In this document: one piece after another, positions 27,402 to 36,755 of the stretch | How positions within the stretch are numbered: the stretch's first letter is position 1 | Layout of the letters: each line of letters starts with the position of its first letter | Source: Bacteroidales bacterium | GTDB taxonomy: Bacteria; Bacteroidota; Bacteroidia; Bacteroidales; VadinHA17 | Direction: 5' to 3' | NCBI GenBank assembly: GCA_029210565.1 | Contig: JARGFQ010000012.1 | Span: forward strand, 1-64,000 | Length of the DNA stretch: 64,000 nucleotides | The notes under the pieces: model-generated | Seen by the model: the letters and a program-made list of their open reading frames with translations, nothing else | The model's database searches: none | What the model was told of the DNA's origin: nothing | Program-made: the position numbers and the translations under genes

Positions 27402-28883
27402 ATGAAAAAACTGATAATATTACTTCTGGGCATCGCATTCCTGAACTCATGCGAGCTCGATATGCAGCCTGAAAGCCAGCTTACTTTCAATGGCTTCTGG
27501 GAAAGTGAAGAGGCTGTCAGGGCGGCACACACCGGCATAATGGCCGCGTACAGAGGCTATGCCTACACCTTCTTCCAGATGGGTGAACTGCGCTCCGATG
27601 TATGGGGCGGCAACACGATTGAGTCGCCTTACGGAATAGACCTGATAGAGAACAATATAAGCACCTCCATAGTTCCCTTCTCAAACTGGTCCAACTTCTA
27701 CGGGCTGCTCCATTACGTGAATGACTTCATCAAGAATGCTCCCAACGTAACCTTTAAAAAGGCGTCTGACCTCAATCATCTCATGGGTCAGGCATACGGT
27801 ATCCGTGCACATATCTACTATACCATGGTAAGGGCATGGGGTGATGTGCCCATCTCCACCGAGCCCCTCCTCGAGGTTGACCTTGAGAAGCTGAAGAAGG
27901 CCCGTTCACCCAAGAGCGAAGTGATGCAGCTAATCAAGAGTGACATTGCTAAATCGCTTGAATACTTCGGCAGCGACAACAGCCTCTGGCTCAATAAGAC
28001 GGTTTACTGGTCAAAGGGAGCTACACTTGCACTCAAGGGTGATGTGTACCTCTGGTCGGGCAAGGTACTGGGCGGCGGTAATGCCGACTTTACTGAGGCC
28101 AGGACTGCCCTTCAGGATGTTGCCGGCTTTGAGCTGGTTCCCTATGACAAGCTCTGGGGTCAGAGCAATGAGAATAACAAGGAGTTTATCTTCGCTTTTG
28201 ACTATCAGCAGGATCAGTCAAGCAACTTCTATTACAATTTCACAGGAAGGGCTGTTGACATCCGCACCATGTACGATGATCAGGGTAACTCAATGTCGGG
28301 ATTCGTCGTCAACGGCGCAAGCAGGTATGGCCCGACAGACAAGGTGTTGCTGCTTATTGACGACCTGAATGATGCCAGGAGAAACACCTTCCTGCGCCTC
28401 TACTCTGACGGTGCCGTTCATATTCCCTATGTGGCTGTAGAAGAGAGCTATCAGGGTGCTGTCATGAACAAGTTCCTGGGCATTGTGGATGCCGACGGTT
28501 CAAGGAAGGACTACAACAATGTGCCTCTGTACCGTTATGCTGACGTTCTCCTGATGCTGGCCGAGGCCAAAAACAATCTTACGCAAGATCCTTCCGCTGA
28601 GATCAATATGGTCAGAGAGAGGGCTTACGGTGCCAATTACGGCGGAGCATATATCTATGTCAACGGCAGCCAGGCAGACAATGCAAAGGCCATACTTGAC
28701 GAAAGACTGAAGGAGTTTATCGGCGAAGGCAAGAGATGGTGGGACCTGGTAAGGGCAGGAGGTACATATGTCTTTGATGAGATTGCCACACTCGATCCTT
28801 CAGAAGCATACAAGATCTATTACTCCATCTCCCAGAGCATGCTGGCAAATGACTCTGAGCTGGTGCAGACGGAGGGATATTGA
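27402..28883 (+). CDS. SusD/RagB-type surface glycan-binding lipoprotein
   Basis: A 493-residue lipoprotein (Cys17 in FLNSCEL) of the SusD family: N-terminal QPESQLTFNGFWESEE, TPR-like helices (LMGQAYGIRAHIYYTMVRAWGD), WSKGATLALKGDVYLWSGK, and the C-terminal YRYADVLLMLAEAKN and GEGKRWWDLVRAG. It caps the SusC barrel and binds ligand at the cell surface. Its position before a sialidase suggests sialic acid, as for NanU of Bacteroides and Tannerella. A strong hairpin with a T-run follows the stop codon. Confidence 0.93.
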   Translation: MKKLIILLLGIAFLNSCELDMQPESQLTFNGFWESEEAVRAAHTGIMAAYRGYAYTFFQMGELRSDVWGGNTIESPYGIDLIENNISTSIVPFSNWSNFYGLLHYVNDFIKNAPNVTFKKASDLNHLMGQAYGIRAHIYYTMVRAWGDVPISTEPLLEVDLEKLKKARSPKSEVMQLIKSDIAKSLEYFGSDNSLWLNKTVYWSKGATLALKGDVYLWSGKVLGGGNADFTEARTALQDVAGFELVPYDKLWGQSNENNKEFIFAFDYQQDQSSNFYYNFTGRAVDIRTMYDDQGNSMSGFVVNGASRYGPTDKVLLLIDDLNDARRNTFLRLYSDGAVHIPYVAVEESYQGAVMNKFLGIVDADGSRKDYNNVPLYRYADVLLMLAEAKNNLTQDPSAEINMVRERAYGANYGGAYIYVNGSQADNAKAILDERLKEFIGEGKRWWDLVRAGGTYVFDEIATLDPSEAYKIYYSISQSMLANDSELVQTEGY

Positions 28884-28910
28884 AGTGGTTTGATGTGTGG
28901 GTTTAGGGTG

Positions 28911-28956
28911 ACAGGTATTTATCCCGGCCGTAAGTGGCCGGGATAATACCTGTTTT
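28911..28956 (+). terminator. Strong intrinsic terminator between susD and the sialidase gene
   Basis: ACAGGTATTTATCCCGGCC pairs with GGCCGGGATAATACCTGT (one bulge) around a short GTAAGT loop, followed by TTTTGTATTTTT. It may end most transcripts after SusCD, or stabilise the susCD 3' end while the enzymes downstream are made at a lower level. Confidence 0.8.
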
Positions 28957-28992
28957 GTATTTTTATTGCATGGTTTTCTAAAAAATGAGCCA

Positions 28993-30630
28993 ATGAGACT
29001 TTTGCTGATTTTTGTTGCTGTCGCGCTGATGGCTTCAAGGTGTGACAGGAACAGAGACACTGATTCCGACTGGAAGATCGGGGATCCTGAAATGTCCGTC
29101 AAAACCGAACCCCTGTTTCCCGAAAGGGAAGAGAATGACCTTGTAACCATATGGTTCAGCGCTGAAGGATCTGACGAGTCGCTCTCGCTCGAATCGATCG
29201 AAATCAGGTTTACGGACAACAGTGCCGTTGCATCGCTCGCAGCCATCTCAGCCTGGTATACCGGAGTAGTTCCAGGCGTTCCTCAGCGTACGTTGCTGGC
29301 AACGCTGGAGAGCCCCGGGGAAAAGAGTACCTTAAAGGGTGAAGTCACTCTTGGCTCAGGCAAAAACTATTTTGTACTTTCATTTGATGCTCGGGATGAT
29401 GCTGATCCTGCCGGCAGCCTCGAGGTGGAGTCAGTGACGCTCTCCTTCAGCAATAATGCCAGTCGTGAGATTACTCCATCACCGGGCACCCCTGTCATCA
29501 GGTTTGGCAAAATACTCAGGGCCGCAGGTCAGGATGGGGTTGACACCTACCGTATTCCCGGACTCGTCACAACCAATAGCGGAACACTGATAGCCGTCTA
29601 TGACAACAGGTACAACAACAGCAAGGATCTGCAGGAGGATATTGACATAGGTATGAGCCGCAGCACTGACGGAGGACAGACTTGGGAGCCCATGAGAGTC
29701 ATAATTGACATGGGAGAATATGGTGGACTCTCGGAGCAGCTTAACGGCGCCGGGGATCCGTGTGTCCTCTATGACCGGGTAAACGGAAACCTGTGGGTGG
29801 CAGCCTTATGGATGACCGGTTCTGCGCCTGACAAGATGCTATGGTGGGCATCACAGCCGGGCATGGCACCGCAGGAGACAGGTCAGTTCATACTGGTGAA
29901 GAGCATTGATGACGGTCTTACATGGTCAGAACCTGTAAATATCACGGAGCAGATTAAGGATCCTTCATGGCAGCTGCTGCTGCAGGGTCCGGGACGAGGT
30001 ATAACAATGAGTGACGGCACACTTGTTTTCCCGGCACAGTTCAAAGCCGATATTGGAGTCAAGGCACTCGACGGCGGGCAGTATACCTGTCACTCGACCA
30101 TCGTTTACAGTAGTGACGGTGGAGAGACATGGAACATTGGCACAGGCGCAAAGACAAACACCACGGAGGCGCAGGTGGCAGAACTCTCTGACGGCAGTCT
30201 CATGCTCAACATGCGTGACGACCGGAATCGCACGGACAAGACCGAAACCAACGGCCGGGCCGTGGCAGTGACCTCTGATCTGGGAGCGACATGGACTGTT
30301 CATCCCTCGTCCAATTCAGCCCTGCCGGAACCGAACTGCATGGGAAGCCTGATAGCTGCTGATATTACTGTTGACGGACAGATGAAAAGAGCTCTCTTCT
30401 TTTCCAATCCCGACAACAAAAGCGAAAGAACAAACATGACCGTCAAGGCAAGCCTTGATGAAGGAGTTACATGGCCGGAGGAGCAACAGGTTGAACTGTT
30501 TGCACCGGCAGGATACGGCTATTCATGTCTCACCATGATAGACGACAGTCATGTCGGGATACTTTATGAGGGAGTGAAAGAGCTCTACTTCCAGAAGATA
30601 AAAGTAGATGAGCTCCTTGGTAACAATTAG
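28993..30630 (+). CDS. nanH: Exo-alpha-sialidase (GH33, BNR repeats)
   Basis: A 545-residue secreted sialidase that releases terminal sialic acid from glycoconjugates. It has a signal segment ending near ASRCDRN (perhaps a lipoprotein, though Arg before the Cys is unusual), then a carbohydrate-binding N-terminal domain (~30-160). The six-bladed catalytic domain starts with the arginine motif YRIPGL near residue 185. Five Asp boxes are visible: STDGGQTW, SIDDGLTW, SSDGGETW, TSDLGATW and SLDEGVTW. ATG at 28993 is preferred to the one 27 bases upstream because it begins the signal peptide. The Neu5Ac lyase gene follows 18 bases later. Confidence 0.93.
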   Translation: MRLLLIFVAVALMASRCDRNRDTDSDWKIGDPEMSVKTEPLFPEREENDLVTIWFSAEGSDESLSLESIEIRFTDNSAVASLAAISAWYTGVVPGVPQRTLLATLESPGEKSTLKGEVTLGSGKNYFVLSFDARDDADPAGSLEVESVTLSFSNNASREITPSPGTPVIRFGKILRAAGQDGVDTYRIPGLVTTNSGTLIAVYDNRYNNSKDLQEDIDIGMSRSTDGGQTWEPMRVIIDMGEYGGLSEQLNGAGDPCVLYDRVNGNLWVAALWMTGSAPDKMLWWASQPGMAPQETGQFILVKSIDDGLTWSEPVNITEQIKDPSWQLLLQGPGRGITMSDGTLVFPAQFKADIGVKALDGGQYTCHSTIVYSSDGGETWNIGTGAKTNTTEAQVAELSDGSLMLNMRDDRNRTDKTETNGRAVAVTSDLGATWTVHPSSNSALPEPNCMGSLIAADITVDGQMKRALFFSNPDNKSERTNMTVKASLDEGVTWPEEQQVELFAPAGYGYSCLTMIDDSHVGILYEGVKELYFQKIKVDELLGNN

Positions 30631-30648
30631 CAGTAATACAATCGAATC

Positions 30649-31572
30649 ATGACCATAGATACATTTGAAGGCCTTATTGCCGCACCTTTCACACCGATGC
30701 ATCCGGACGGAGAAGTCAACCCGGACCTGATTGAAAAATATCACAGCCTGCTTACAGCTAACGGCGTTGTGGGTGCCTTCATCAACGGCTCAACCGGCGA
30801 GGGTGTGTCGACCACATTTCGTGAGAAGCTGGTGGTGGCAGAAGCTTGGGCCAAAGCTAACTCCGGAGGAGGGATAAAGGTCATTAACCACCTCGGGGGC
30901 ACCTCCTACAAAGAGTGTATCGAACTGGCAAAAGAGTCGGAGAAGATGGGACTCCATGCCGTGGCACTTACATCACCATCATACTTTAAGCCTGCAAACG
31001 CAAAGATGCTGGCGGAGTTCTTCATCAGGGTGGCATCGTCGGTTCCTGGAATGCCGGTCTATTATTACCACATTCCGGTACTTACAGGGGGTTACTTTAA
31101 TATGATCGATTTTGTCCGCGAAGTTGCACCCCGGGTGCCGAACTTTGCGGGCATCAAATTTACACATGAGGACTTCATGGATTTTCTAAGCTGCCTTAAT
31201 TATGATGGTGGTAAATATGACATGCTCTGGGGCCGTGATGAGAATTTTCTCTCTGCGATGGTACTGGGTGCACGTGGTGCCGTCGGAAGCACATACAACT
31301 ATGCTGCCCCGCTCTATCATAAGATGATGGAGGCTTTTGACCGCAACGACCTGGAACAGGCACGTGCGCTGCAGCAGAAATCCATTGATATGATCACTCT
31401 CCTGGGAAAGTACGGAGGCATCGCCATCGGGAAAGCCTTCATGAAATTCATCGGCCTCGATTGCGGTGAGTTTCGCCTTCCGGTGAGGAACATGAGCAGG
31501 TCAGACTATGACGGTTTCGTGAATGACGTTAAGAACCTTGAAATGGATGATCTCTTCTCAAAAATAGCCTGA
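30649..31572 (+). CDS. nanA: N-acetylneuraminate lyase
   Basis: The enzyme splits Neu5Ac into ManNAc and pyruvate in the cytoplasm. The 307-residue (beta/alpha)8 protein of the DapA family has APFTPMHPDGEVN at the N-terminus and the substrate loop GSTGEGVS. Catalytic tyrosine lies in VYYYHIPV (residues 138-140) and the Schiff-base lysine in GIKFTHED (Lys170). The STGEG loop and YYYHIP favour Neu5Ac lyase over dihydrodipicolinate synthase. It lies between the sialidase and mutarotase genes; the next gene starts four bases after its stop. Confidence 0.92.
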   Translation: MTIDTFEGLIAAPFTPMHPDGEVNPDLIEKYHSLLTANGVVGAFINGSTGEGVSTTFREKLVVAEAWAKANSGGGIKVINHLGGTSYKECIELAKESEKMGLHAVALTSPSYFKPANAKMLAEFFIRVASSVPGMPVYYYHIPVLTGGYFNMIDFVREVAPRVPNFAGIKFTHEDFMDFLSCLNYDGGKYDMLWGRDENFLSAMVLGARGAVGSTYNYAAPLYHKMMEAFDRNDLEQARALQQKSIDMITLLGKYGGIAIGKAFMKFIGLDCGEFRLPVRNMSRSDYDGFVNDVKNLEMDDLFSKIA

Positions 31573-31575
31573 CCT

Positions 31576-32745
31576 GTGGTAAGAAACCGTAGTATATACA
31601 TTCTGTCAATACTGGCACTTGCTGTGTCGTTAACCTTAAATCACTGTTCGAGAATGAATATTGAGTGGTCAAAACTACCCCCGCTGCCGCCGCCGGCTCC
31701 GGGTAGCATACAGCCCGGGGTGGCCGGACCCTTTGCCGGGATACACGGTAAAACCCTTATCGTTGCCGGAGGTGCCAACTTTCAGGACACCATGCCCTGG
31801 CACGGTGGAAAAAAATATTATCATAATGATATTTATACCCTTCATCTTCCTGTCAACGGAGGTCCCTGGAATAGCTTACGGGGCGAGATCTCATTGCCTG
31901 CACCTGTCGCTTATGGTGCATCCGCATCAACGGAGGCGGGACTCGTCTGTATGGGGGGTGAGACCGAGCAGGGTCTTACAGATGAGGCTTATATAATATC
32001 AGCGGCCGGAGAGAGGCTGATCATCACTCCGCTTCCTCCATTGCCGGTGCCACTCGCAAATGCAGCCTCAACATCTGTCGGGCCGACAGTCTTTGTTGCC
32101 GGAGGCCTGACATCCGACGGTTCATCACAGGCACTCTACTGCCTCAACACCGAAGAAATTGCCGCCGGATGGAAGAAACTTGCCGACATGCCCCTTCCAC
32201 TTGTAAACAGCGTAATGGGTGCCTCAGATGGTAAGGAGCAGAAGCTCTGGCTCATGGGTGGACGTACCAGGGGAGAAGATGATGACATATCGGTCATAAG
32301 GTCAGAAATAATTAGCTACTCAGTCGATGATGACAGGTGGCAATGGGAGGGAGAACTGAATGACGGGAAAGATACCCTCAGATTGGCAGCCGGCACAGGC
32401 ACGGCGCTTAACGGAAGATACATGGTACTCTTCGGCGGCAATGACGGAGAGGTATTCAACAGGGTTGAGAAGATATTGTCTGAGATGGGCCGGGAAACAG
32501 ATACTGCAGTGCTGGCAGGGAAAAGAAGGGAATATATCAGCCTTCAAAAGAGCCATCCGGGCTTTTCGCGGCAGGTGATTTTATATGACATCGAAACAGG
32601 TGAAAGCCTCAATGCCGGCGAGATACCCGGCCCGGCACAGGTGACCACTACTGCCGTATCCACCCCATTCGGGATAATAATCCCCTCAGGGGAGATCAGG
32701 CCGGGAGTTCGGACTGACATAATCAGGATGGCAACCTTCAGATGA
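31576..32745 (+). CDS. nanM: N-acetylneuraminate mutarotase (NanM-like, kelch repeats)
   Basis: NanM speeds interconversion of alpha- and beta-Neu5Ac so that sialidase product matches the form used downstream. The 389-residue product starts at GTG, has a signal segment ending LTLNHC (possible lipoprotein) and about six kelch-type repeats (TLIVAGGANF, LVCMGGETEQG, TVFVAGGLTSDG, LWLMGGRTRGED, YMVLFGGNDGEV). The GGANF motif and the DTMPWHGGKKYYHNDIYTL segment are typical of NanM. It is likely periplasmic. It is packed between nanA (3 bases) and the epimerase (6 bases). Confidence 0.88.
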   Translation: MVRNRSIYILSILALAVSLTLNHCSRMNIEWSKLPPLPPPAPGSIQPGVAGPFAGIHGKTLIVAGGANFQDTMPWHGGKKYYHNDIYTLHLPVNGGPWNSLRGEISLPAPVAYGASASTEAGLVCMGGETEQGLTDEAYIISAAGERLIITPLPPLPVPLANAASTSVGPTVFVAGGLTSDGSSQALYCLNTEEIAAGWKKLADMPLPLVNSVMGASDGKEQKLWLMGGRTRGEDDDISVIRSEIISYSVDDDRWQWEGELNDGKDTLRLAAGTGTALNGRYMVLFGGNDGEVFNRVEKILSEMGRETDTAVLAGKRREYISLQKSHPGFSRQVILYDIETGESLNAGEIPGPAQVTTTAVSTPFGIIIPSGEIRPGVRTDIIRMATFR

Positions 32746-32751
32746 TCAACA

Positions 32752-33948
32752 ATGACACACGATGCTCTTGTTGAAGTTGCAGAGAGGTACAGGAGGAATC
32801 TCCTGGATGATGTGATACCTTTCTGGATGACCCATTCGCCCGACCGTGAGCAGGGAGGATATTTCACCTGCCTTGACCGTAACGGCAGTGTCTATGATAC
32901 TGACAAGTTCGTCTGGCTCCAGGGGCGGGAGGTGTGGATGTTCAGCCATCTCTACAATAACCTGGAGAAGAAGCCGGAATGGCTTGAGATGGCACTCCTG
33001 GGAGCGGATTTCCTTGAGAAGCACGGACAGGATCCGGAGGGTAACTTCTACTTCTCGCTCACAAGGGAGGGCCGGCCACTCGTGCAGCCTTACAACATCT
33101 TCTCCGACTGTTTTGCGGCAATGGCATTTGGCGAGCTGGCCAAAGCTACGGGAATTGCCCGCTACGGTGATATCGCCCTGAAGACATTCAACAATATCCC
33201 GAAGAGGTCAGATAACCCGAAGGGCAGGTGGTCAAAGGCTTATCCCGGCACCCGTCCACTCAAGGGCTTCTCCCTGCCGATGATACTCAGCAACCTTTCC
33301 AGGTTGCTGGAGCATCTGCTGGATGATTCCGTGGTTGAAAAGATAACCACGGACTGCATCCATGAGGTGATGGATGTTTTCTACAACAGTGAACACGGGC
33401 TTATTCTTGAGAATGTGACTCCCGATGGCCAATTCTCAGACACTTTTGACGGCCGGCTGCTGAATCCAGGTCATGCCATCGAGGCCATGTGGTTCATGAT
33501 GGACCTGGCCGTAAGCAGGGACGACATGAAGCTGGCTGAGAAGGCAAAGGAGATAACCCTTTCAACGCTTGAAAGAGGATGGGATAAGGAGTTCGGGGGT
33601 ATCTATTACTTCCTGGATGTTCTTGGCCACCCGCCCCAGCAGCTCGAGTGGGATCAGAAGCTCTGGTGGGTGCATGTTGAGACGCTTATTTCGCTGGCTA
33701 AGGGATACAGGCTGACTGGTGACAAGAGATGCCTCAACTGGTTTGAAAAGGTTGATGCTTATACCTGGAGCCATTTCCCCGATCCTGAATATGGTGAATG
33801 GTACGGTTATCTTAACCGCAGGGGAGAGGTACTCCTTCCTCTCAAGGGAGGCAAGTGGAAAGGATGCTTTCATGTCCACCGGGGACTGCTGCAGGTCTGG
33901 AAAGCACTTGAAGGGGTTTCGGGTTCCAGAGTATTAGTTAATGATTAA
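32752..33948 (+). CDS. nanE: N-acylglucosamine 2-epimerase (AGE family)
   Basis: A 398-residue (alpha/alpha)6 barrel epimerase that converts ManNAc from the lyase into GlcNAc. Characteristic segments are QGREVWMFSHLYN, NLLNPGHAIEAMWFM (catalytic His region), LEWDQKLWWVHVETL and GSRVLVND-like end. Bacteroidota use this renin-binding-protein type instead of the TIM-barrel NanE of E. coli. It is the last gene of the rightward sialic acid operon. No ManNAc/GlcNAc kinase (RokA) or inner-membrane NanT gene follows in the window. Confidence 0.9.
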   Translation: MTHDALVEVAERYRRNLLDDVIPFWMTHSPDREQGGYFTCLDRNGSVYDTDKFVWLQGREVWMFSHLYNNLEKKPEWLEMALLGADFLEKHGQDPEGNFYFSLTREGRPLVQPYNIFSDCFAAMAFGELAKATGIARYGDIALKTFNNIPKRSDNPKGRWSKAYPGTRPLKGFSLPMILSNLSRLLEHLLDDSVVEKITTDCIHEVMDVFYNSEHGLILENVTPDGQFSDTFDGRLLNPGHAIEAMWFMMDLAVSRDDMKLAEKAKEITLSTLERGWDKEFGGIYYFLDVLGHPPQQLEWDQKLWWVHVETLISLAKGYRLTGDKRCLNWFEKVDAYTWSHFPDPEYGEWYGYLNRRGEVLLPLKGGKWKGCFHVHRGLLQVWKALEGVSGSRVLVND

Positions 33949-34103
33949 GTAATGGTGCCAGAGAAATCTCTCCAGCCTGGCAAGGAGGAATATTTATGTC
34001 TGCCTGGAGGCGGGAGGTAGTCAGCCCCTCCGATGAGTTGCGGTCCGGGGGAGTGTGATTTGTCAAACTTATATGCAAGGCAGGTTAGACAGTTTGATAA
34101 TAA

Positions 34104-35645
34104 TCACTTCCCCGGGAGACTGCTCTCATCCACAAACTGATTTGTATAGTAGAGATAAACATAATCACCTCCTGCACCCTCGTTGAGGTCCTGGGGTGTG
34201 GCAGAAGTATATCCCGCCGTAACGACATACCACGTATTCCCGGTTCCGGTTCCGAAAGAATATTTATTATTGACCCTTAACCCGGTCACGAGCTTATCCG
34301 AATAATCGTTCCTTCGTCTGTAAGCCAGATAAATATAATCACCCCCTGCGGCCCGGTTCAGATCATGATTTATCATGACAAAACCGGCTGGCAGATTCGA
34401 AAGTTTTTCGCCGTCAGAGGTATTTATTGTAGCAACCTCAGCAATCGGGGCTATAGTGTCATTCTCCATTCCTGCCAGGTAGTAGACGTAAATGTAAGGT
34501 CCACCGGCATTTGCATTCAAATCATAATTCAGGCGATAGTAATCGCGGTCGTTTATTTTATATGGGTTAGCGGCACTTGAACCTTCAATGATCCTCACGT
34601 CAAGAATACAAACCCTCGGGGCAGGAAAGACCTCTATAGCCCTGTCAGTGGCCCAGGTGGCATAGGCTGCCTCCAGTTCGGCTTTTCGTGATGCATTTTC
34701 ACAGAAGTACCATACCGGTATAAGCCCGTTCTGTGTATAGTTACAGAATACGAGATTATTTCCTACGCTTCCTATCCATGCATCATAGTCATCTTTGTTG
34801 ATGATATGTTGTCCGAGTTCACTTGAGCCCCCATAGACCTCGAGGTGTTTCTCCATGCTCGTCGCAAACCTGTTATAATCCGATTCTGATATAACGCTGG
34901 TATTAAGAGACCCTGATCCGAGTCCTTGAGAAAAGCTCGCCTCTGCATAGACACCGATACTGACATTCTCCTTCAGGTCTCTTGTGCGTGCTGACACACT
35001 ATAGTCAAGACGGCCTCCCACTATTATCCCTGTCAGACAATGGGTTCCGTAGATGCGAAAGATCTCAGAGGCTGGAATAGAGGCATCATTCAGCTTAGCC
35101 TTAGCCTGGCTGGTGAGATAGGGTTTGAGGTCATCGGCATTCCAGTCTGCAGGCAGGCGTAGCTGGTACTTGTTGATCATGCTGTGGTGCGTGGCAAATG
35201 AATATGAATCATAACAGTAGCGGTTCTGGCTGAAGTTTGTCTTTACCGAACCGCTGAAGAACATGTAGCTGCCTGAAATTCCGACGGAAGTACTTAATGA
35301 ACTGGTATATTCCGTAACCGTTGTCCCCGATGTGGTATGGAACGAACTGTGTTCCAGGTCTTTCATCTCTATAAGCCCGTCCGCATTGAGAACCTTGTAA
35401 TCCAGTATACTTGCTTTTACCTTGGCAACATCGGCAAAAGTCTCAAACACATCATAACCCGATCCCAGGTTATCAATTCCCCGGATAAGCTCAGGATTGT
35501 CAATCGGAGAAAATGGGCCGGGTATTTCTATTTTACTGCATCCCGTTATGATGACAGTCGCCGCAAACAGGCAAATTGCCTTTGCCAGGTCTCTCCGGCA
35601 GAGCTTCAGTGTATCAGGTAATAAGCTCAATGTTGATTTTTTCAT
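34104..35645 (-). CDS. MACPF-domain lipoprotein with C-terminal beta-prism repeats
   Basis: A 513-residue lipoprotein (lipobox IITGC, Cys36; RRDLAK before the hydrophobic stretch resembles a twin-arginine motif). The middle part carries the MACPF/perforin signature FRIYGTHCLTGIIVGG, flanked by glycine/serine-rich strands. The C-terminus has three repeats centred on LNYDLNANAGGPYIYVYY, INHDLNRAAGGDYIYLAY and PQDLNEGAGGDYVYLYY, the pattern of an MABP-type beta-prism that binds membranes. MACPF proteins form pores; in Bacteroidales some (BSAP type) kill related strains. ATG at 35645 begins the signal peptide. It stands alone, convergent to the nan operon. Confidence 0.85.
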   Translation of the reverse strand: MKKSTLSLLPDTLKLCRRDLAKAICLFAATVIITGCSKIEIPGPFSPIDNPELIRGIDNLGSGYDVFETFADVAKVKASILDYKVLNADGLIEMKDLEHSSFHTTSGTTVTEYTSSLSTSVGISGSYMFFSGSVKTNFSQNRYCYDSYSFATHHSMINKYQLRLPADWNADDLKPYLTSQAKAKLNDASIPASEIFRIYGTHCLTGIIVGGRLDYSVSARTRDLKENVSIGVYAEASFSQGLGSGSLNTSVISESDYNRFATSMEKHLEVYGGSSELGQHIINKDDYDAWIGSVGNNLVFCNYTQNGLIPVWYFCENASRKAELEAAYATWATDRAIEVFPAPRVCILDVRIIEGSSAANPYKINDRDYYRLNYDLNANAGGPYIYVYYLAGMENDTIAPIAEVATINTSDGEKLSNLPAGFVMINHDLNRAAGGDYIYLAYRRRNDYSDKLVTGLRVNNKYSFGTGTGNTWYVVTAGYTSATPQDLNEGAGGDYVYLYYTNQFVDESSLPGK

Positions 35646-35838
35646 GGCAGTATGATTATTAATATGATGATTAAAAAATATCAACTTGTCATATCATAAA
35701 CATGCCTGGAACGCTTTGTTCTTCACCAGGAACCAGGAAATGTACGAATAAAAATAGTTCATGTCAAGTAAATGTCAGAAAATCAGCATCTAAATGGCTT
35801 TCTCATATACTTTGTGGAGGTTTGACAGATATAGATGT

Positions 35839-35846
35839 TATATTTG
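35839..35846 (+). promoter_or_regulatory. -7 element TATATTTG for the DUF169 gene
   Basis: TATATTTG 24 bases before the ATG at 35870 supports that start over the open frame beginning at 35702. Confidence 0.45.
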
Positions 35847-35869
35847 CCCGAGGTCACAAAATCATTATC

Positions 35870-36613
35870 ATGGACCTTTCACTTCGGGATACCTTCATAT
35901 CATTATGGGAGAAATATTTCGGCAACGCTGACCTGCCGATTACATTTTACTACACATATGCCGACGGCGGGGCACCCTGGGCTGACAAGCCAAAGGGATG
36001 GAGCTGCATTGTCTGCGAGCTGGCCAGGGTCAGGGAGGGCAGGAACCTTGTCTACAACGCTGAGAGGGTCACCTGCGGCGGAGGCAGAAGATACCTCGGC
36101 TTTACTGACAAAATGAGACCTGGATTCGAATATTTCCTATCCTGCGGCAATGAAAGGATGGAAGGCGAAAGATACCTTCAAAACCCCGGATTGGTGAAGG
36201 AGTTCATGAAGTCGCAGAAGATTCTGCCGGTTTCGGGAATGAACCTGGTTTTTAAGAGGTGGGATAAGCTGGAAGAGGCTGATGATCCCGATGTGGTGAT
36301 CTTCTTCGCAAATCCCGATGTGCTGTCGGGGCTTTTTACGCTCGCCAACTTCGACCAGTCGGAACCTAATGGGACATACACTCCCTTCGGCTCAGGATGT
36401 GCCTCCATCATACACCATCCCTATCTTGAGAGCCTATCCGACAAACCGAGGGCGATGATCGGCATGTTCGATCCCTCGGCACGCAAATGTGTGCCTGAAG
36501 ATGAACTTACCTTCGCCATCCCGATGAAACGGTTTGAAAAGATGATCGGTTACATGGAAGAGAGTTTTCTCATCACTGACACCTGGACTACCGTCCGGAA
36601 AAGACTGAAATAG
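35870..36613 (+). CDS. DUF169 family protein
   Basis: A 247-residue soluble protein resembling the DUF169 family of uncertain function: LPITFYYTYADGG near the N-terminus, then WSCIVCELARVREG, VTCGGGRRYLGF and FGSGCASIIHHPY. MIGMFDPSARKCV and a late FAIPMKRFEKM follow. The conserved cysteines (Cys in CIVCE, TCGGG and GSGC) could bind a metal or redox group. The start at 35870 follows a TATATTTG element; 35 or so upstream residues are dominated by non-family sequence. It is monocistronic, between the MACPF gene and the BlaI locus. Confidence 0.75.
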   Translation: MDLSLRDTFISLWEKYFGNADLPITFYYTYADGGAPWADKPKGWSCIVCELARVREGRNLVYNAERVTCGGGRRYLGFTDKMRPGFEYFLSCGNERMEGERYLQNPGLVKEFMKSQKILPVSGMNLVFKRWDKLEEADDPDVVIFFANPDVLSGLFTLANFDQSEPNGTYTPFGSGCASIIHHPYLESLSDKPRAMIGMFDPSARKCVPEDELTFAIPMKRFEKMIGYMEESFLITDTWTTVRKRLK

Positions 36614-36720
36614 AACGTTCCTGAGCACCACGGCTGTTATATGCCTTCACGGATGGCAACTGTTCCTATCCTTCTGGCCGATGACCTGTAATTTACAGTA
36701 TATCAGCGTTATAGATATAA

Positions 36721-36736
36721 GACTAAAAAAATAGTC
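36721..36736 (+). promoter_or_regulatory. Operator 1 for BlaI: GACTA-N6-TAGTC
   Basis: A perfect inverted repeat, GACTA + AAAAAA + TAGTC. The identical half-sites recur at 36762-36777, 41 bases downstream (about four helical turns). Confidence 0.65.
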
Positions 36737-36755
36737 AAAAAAGTCGCAAAAATAG

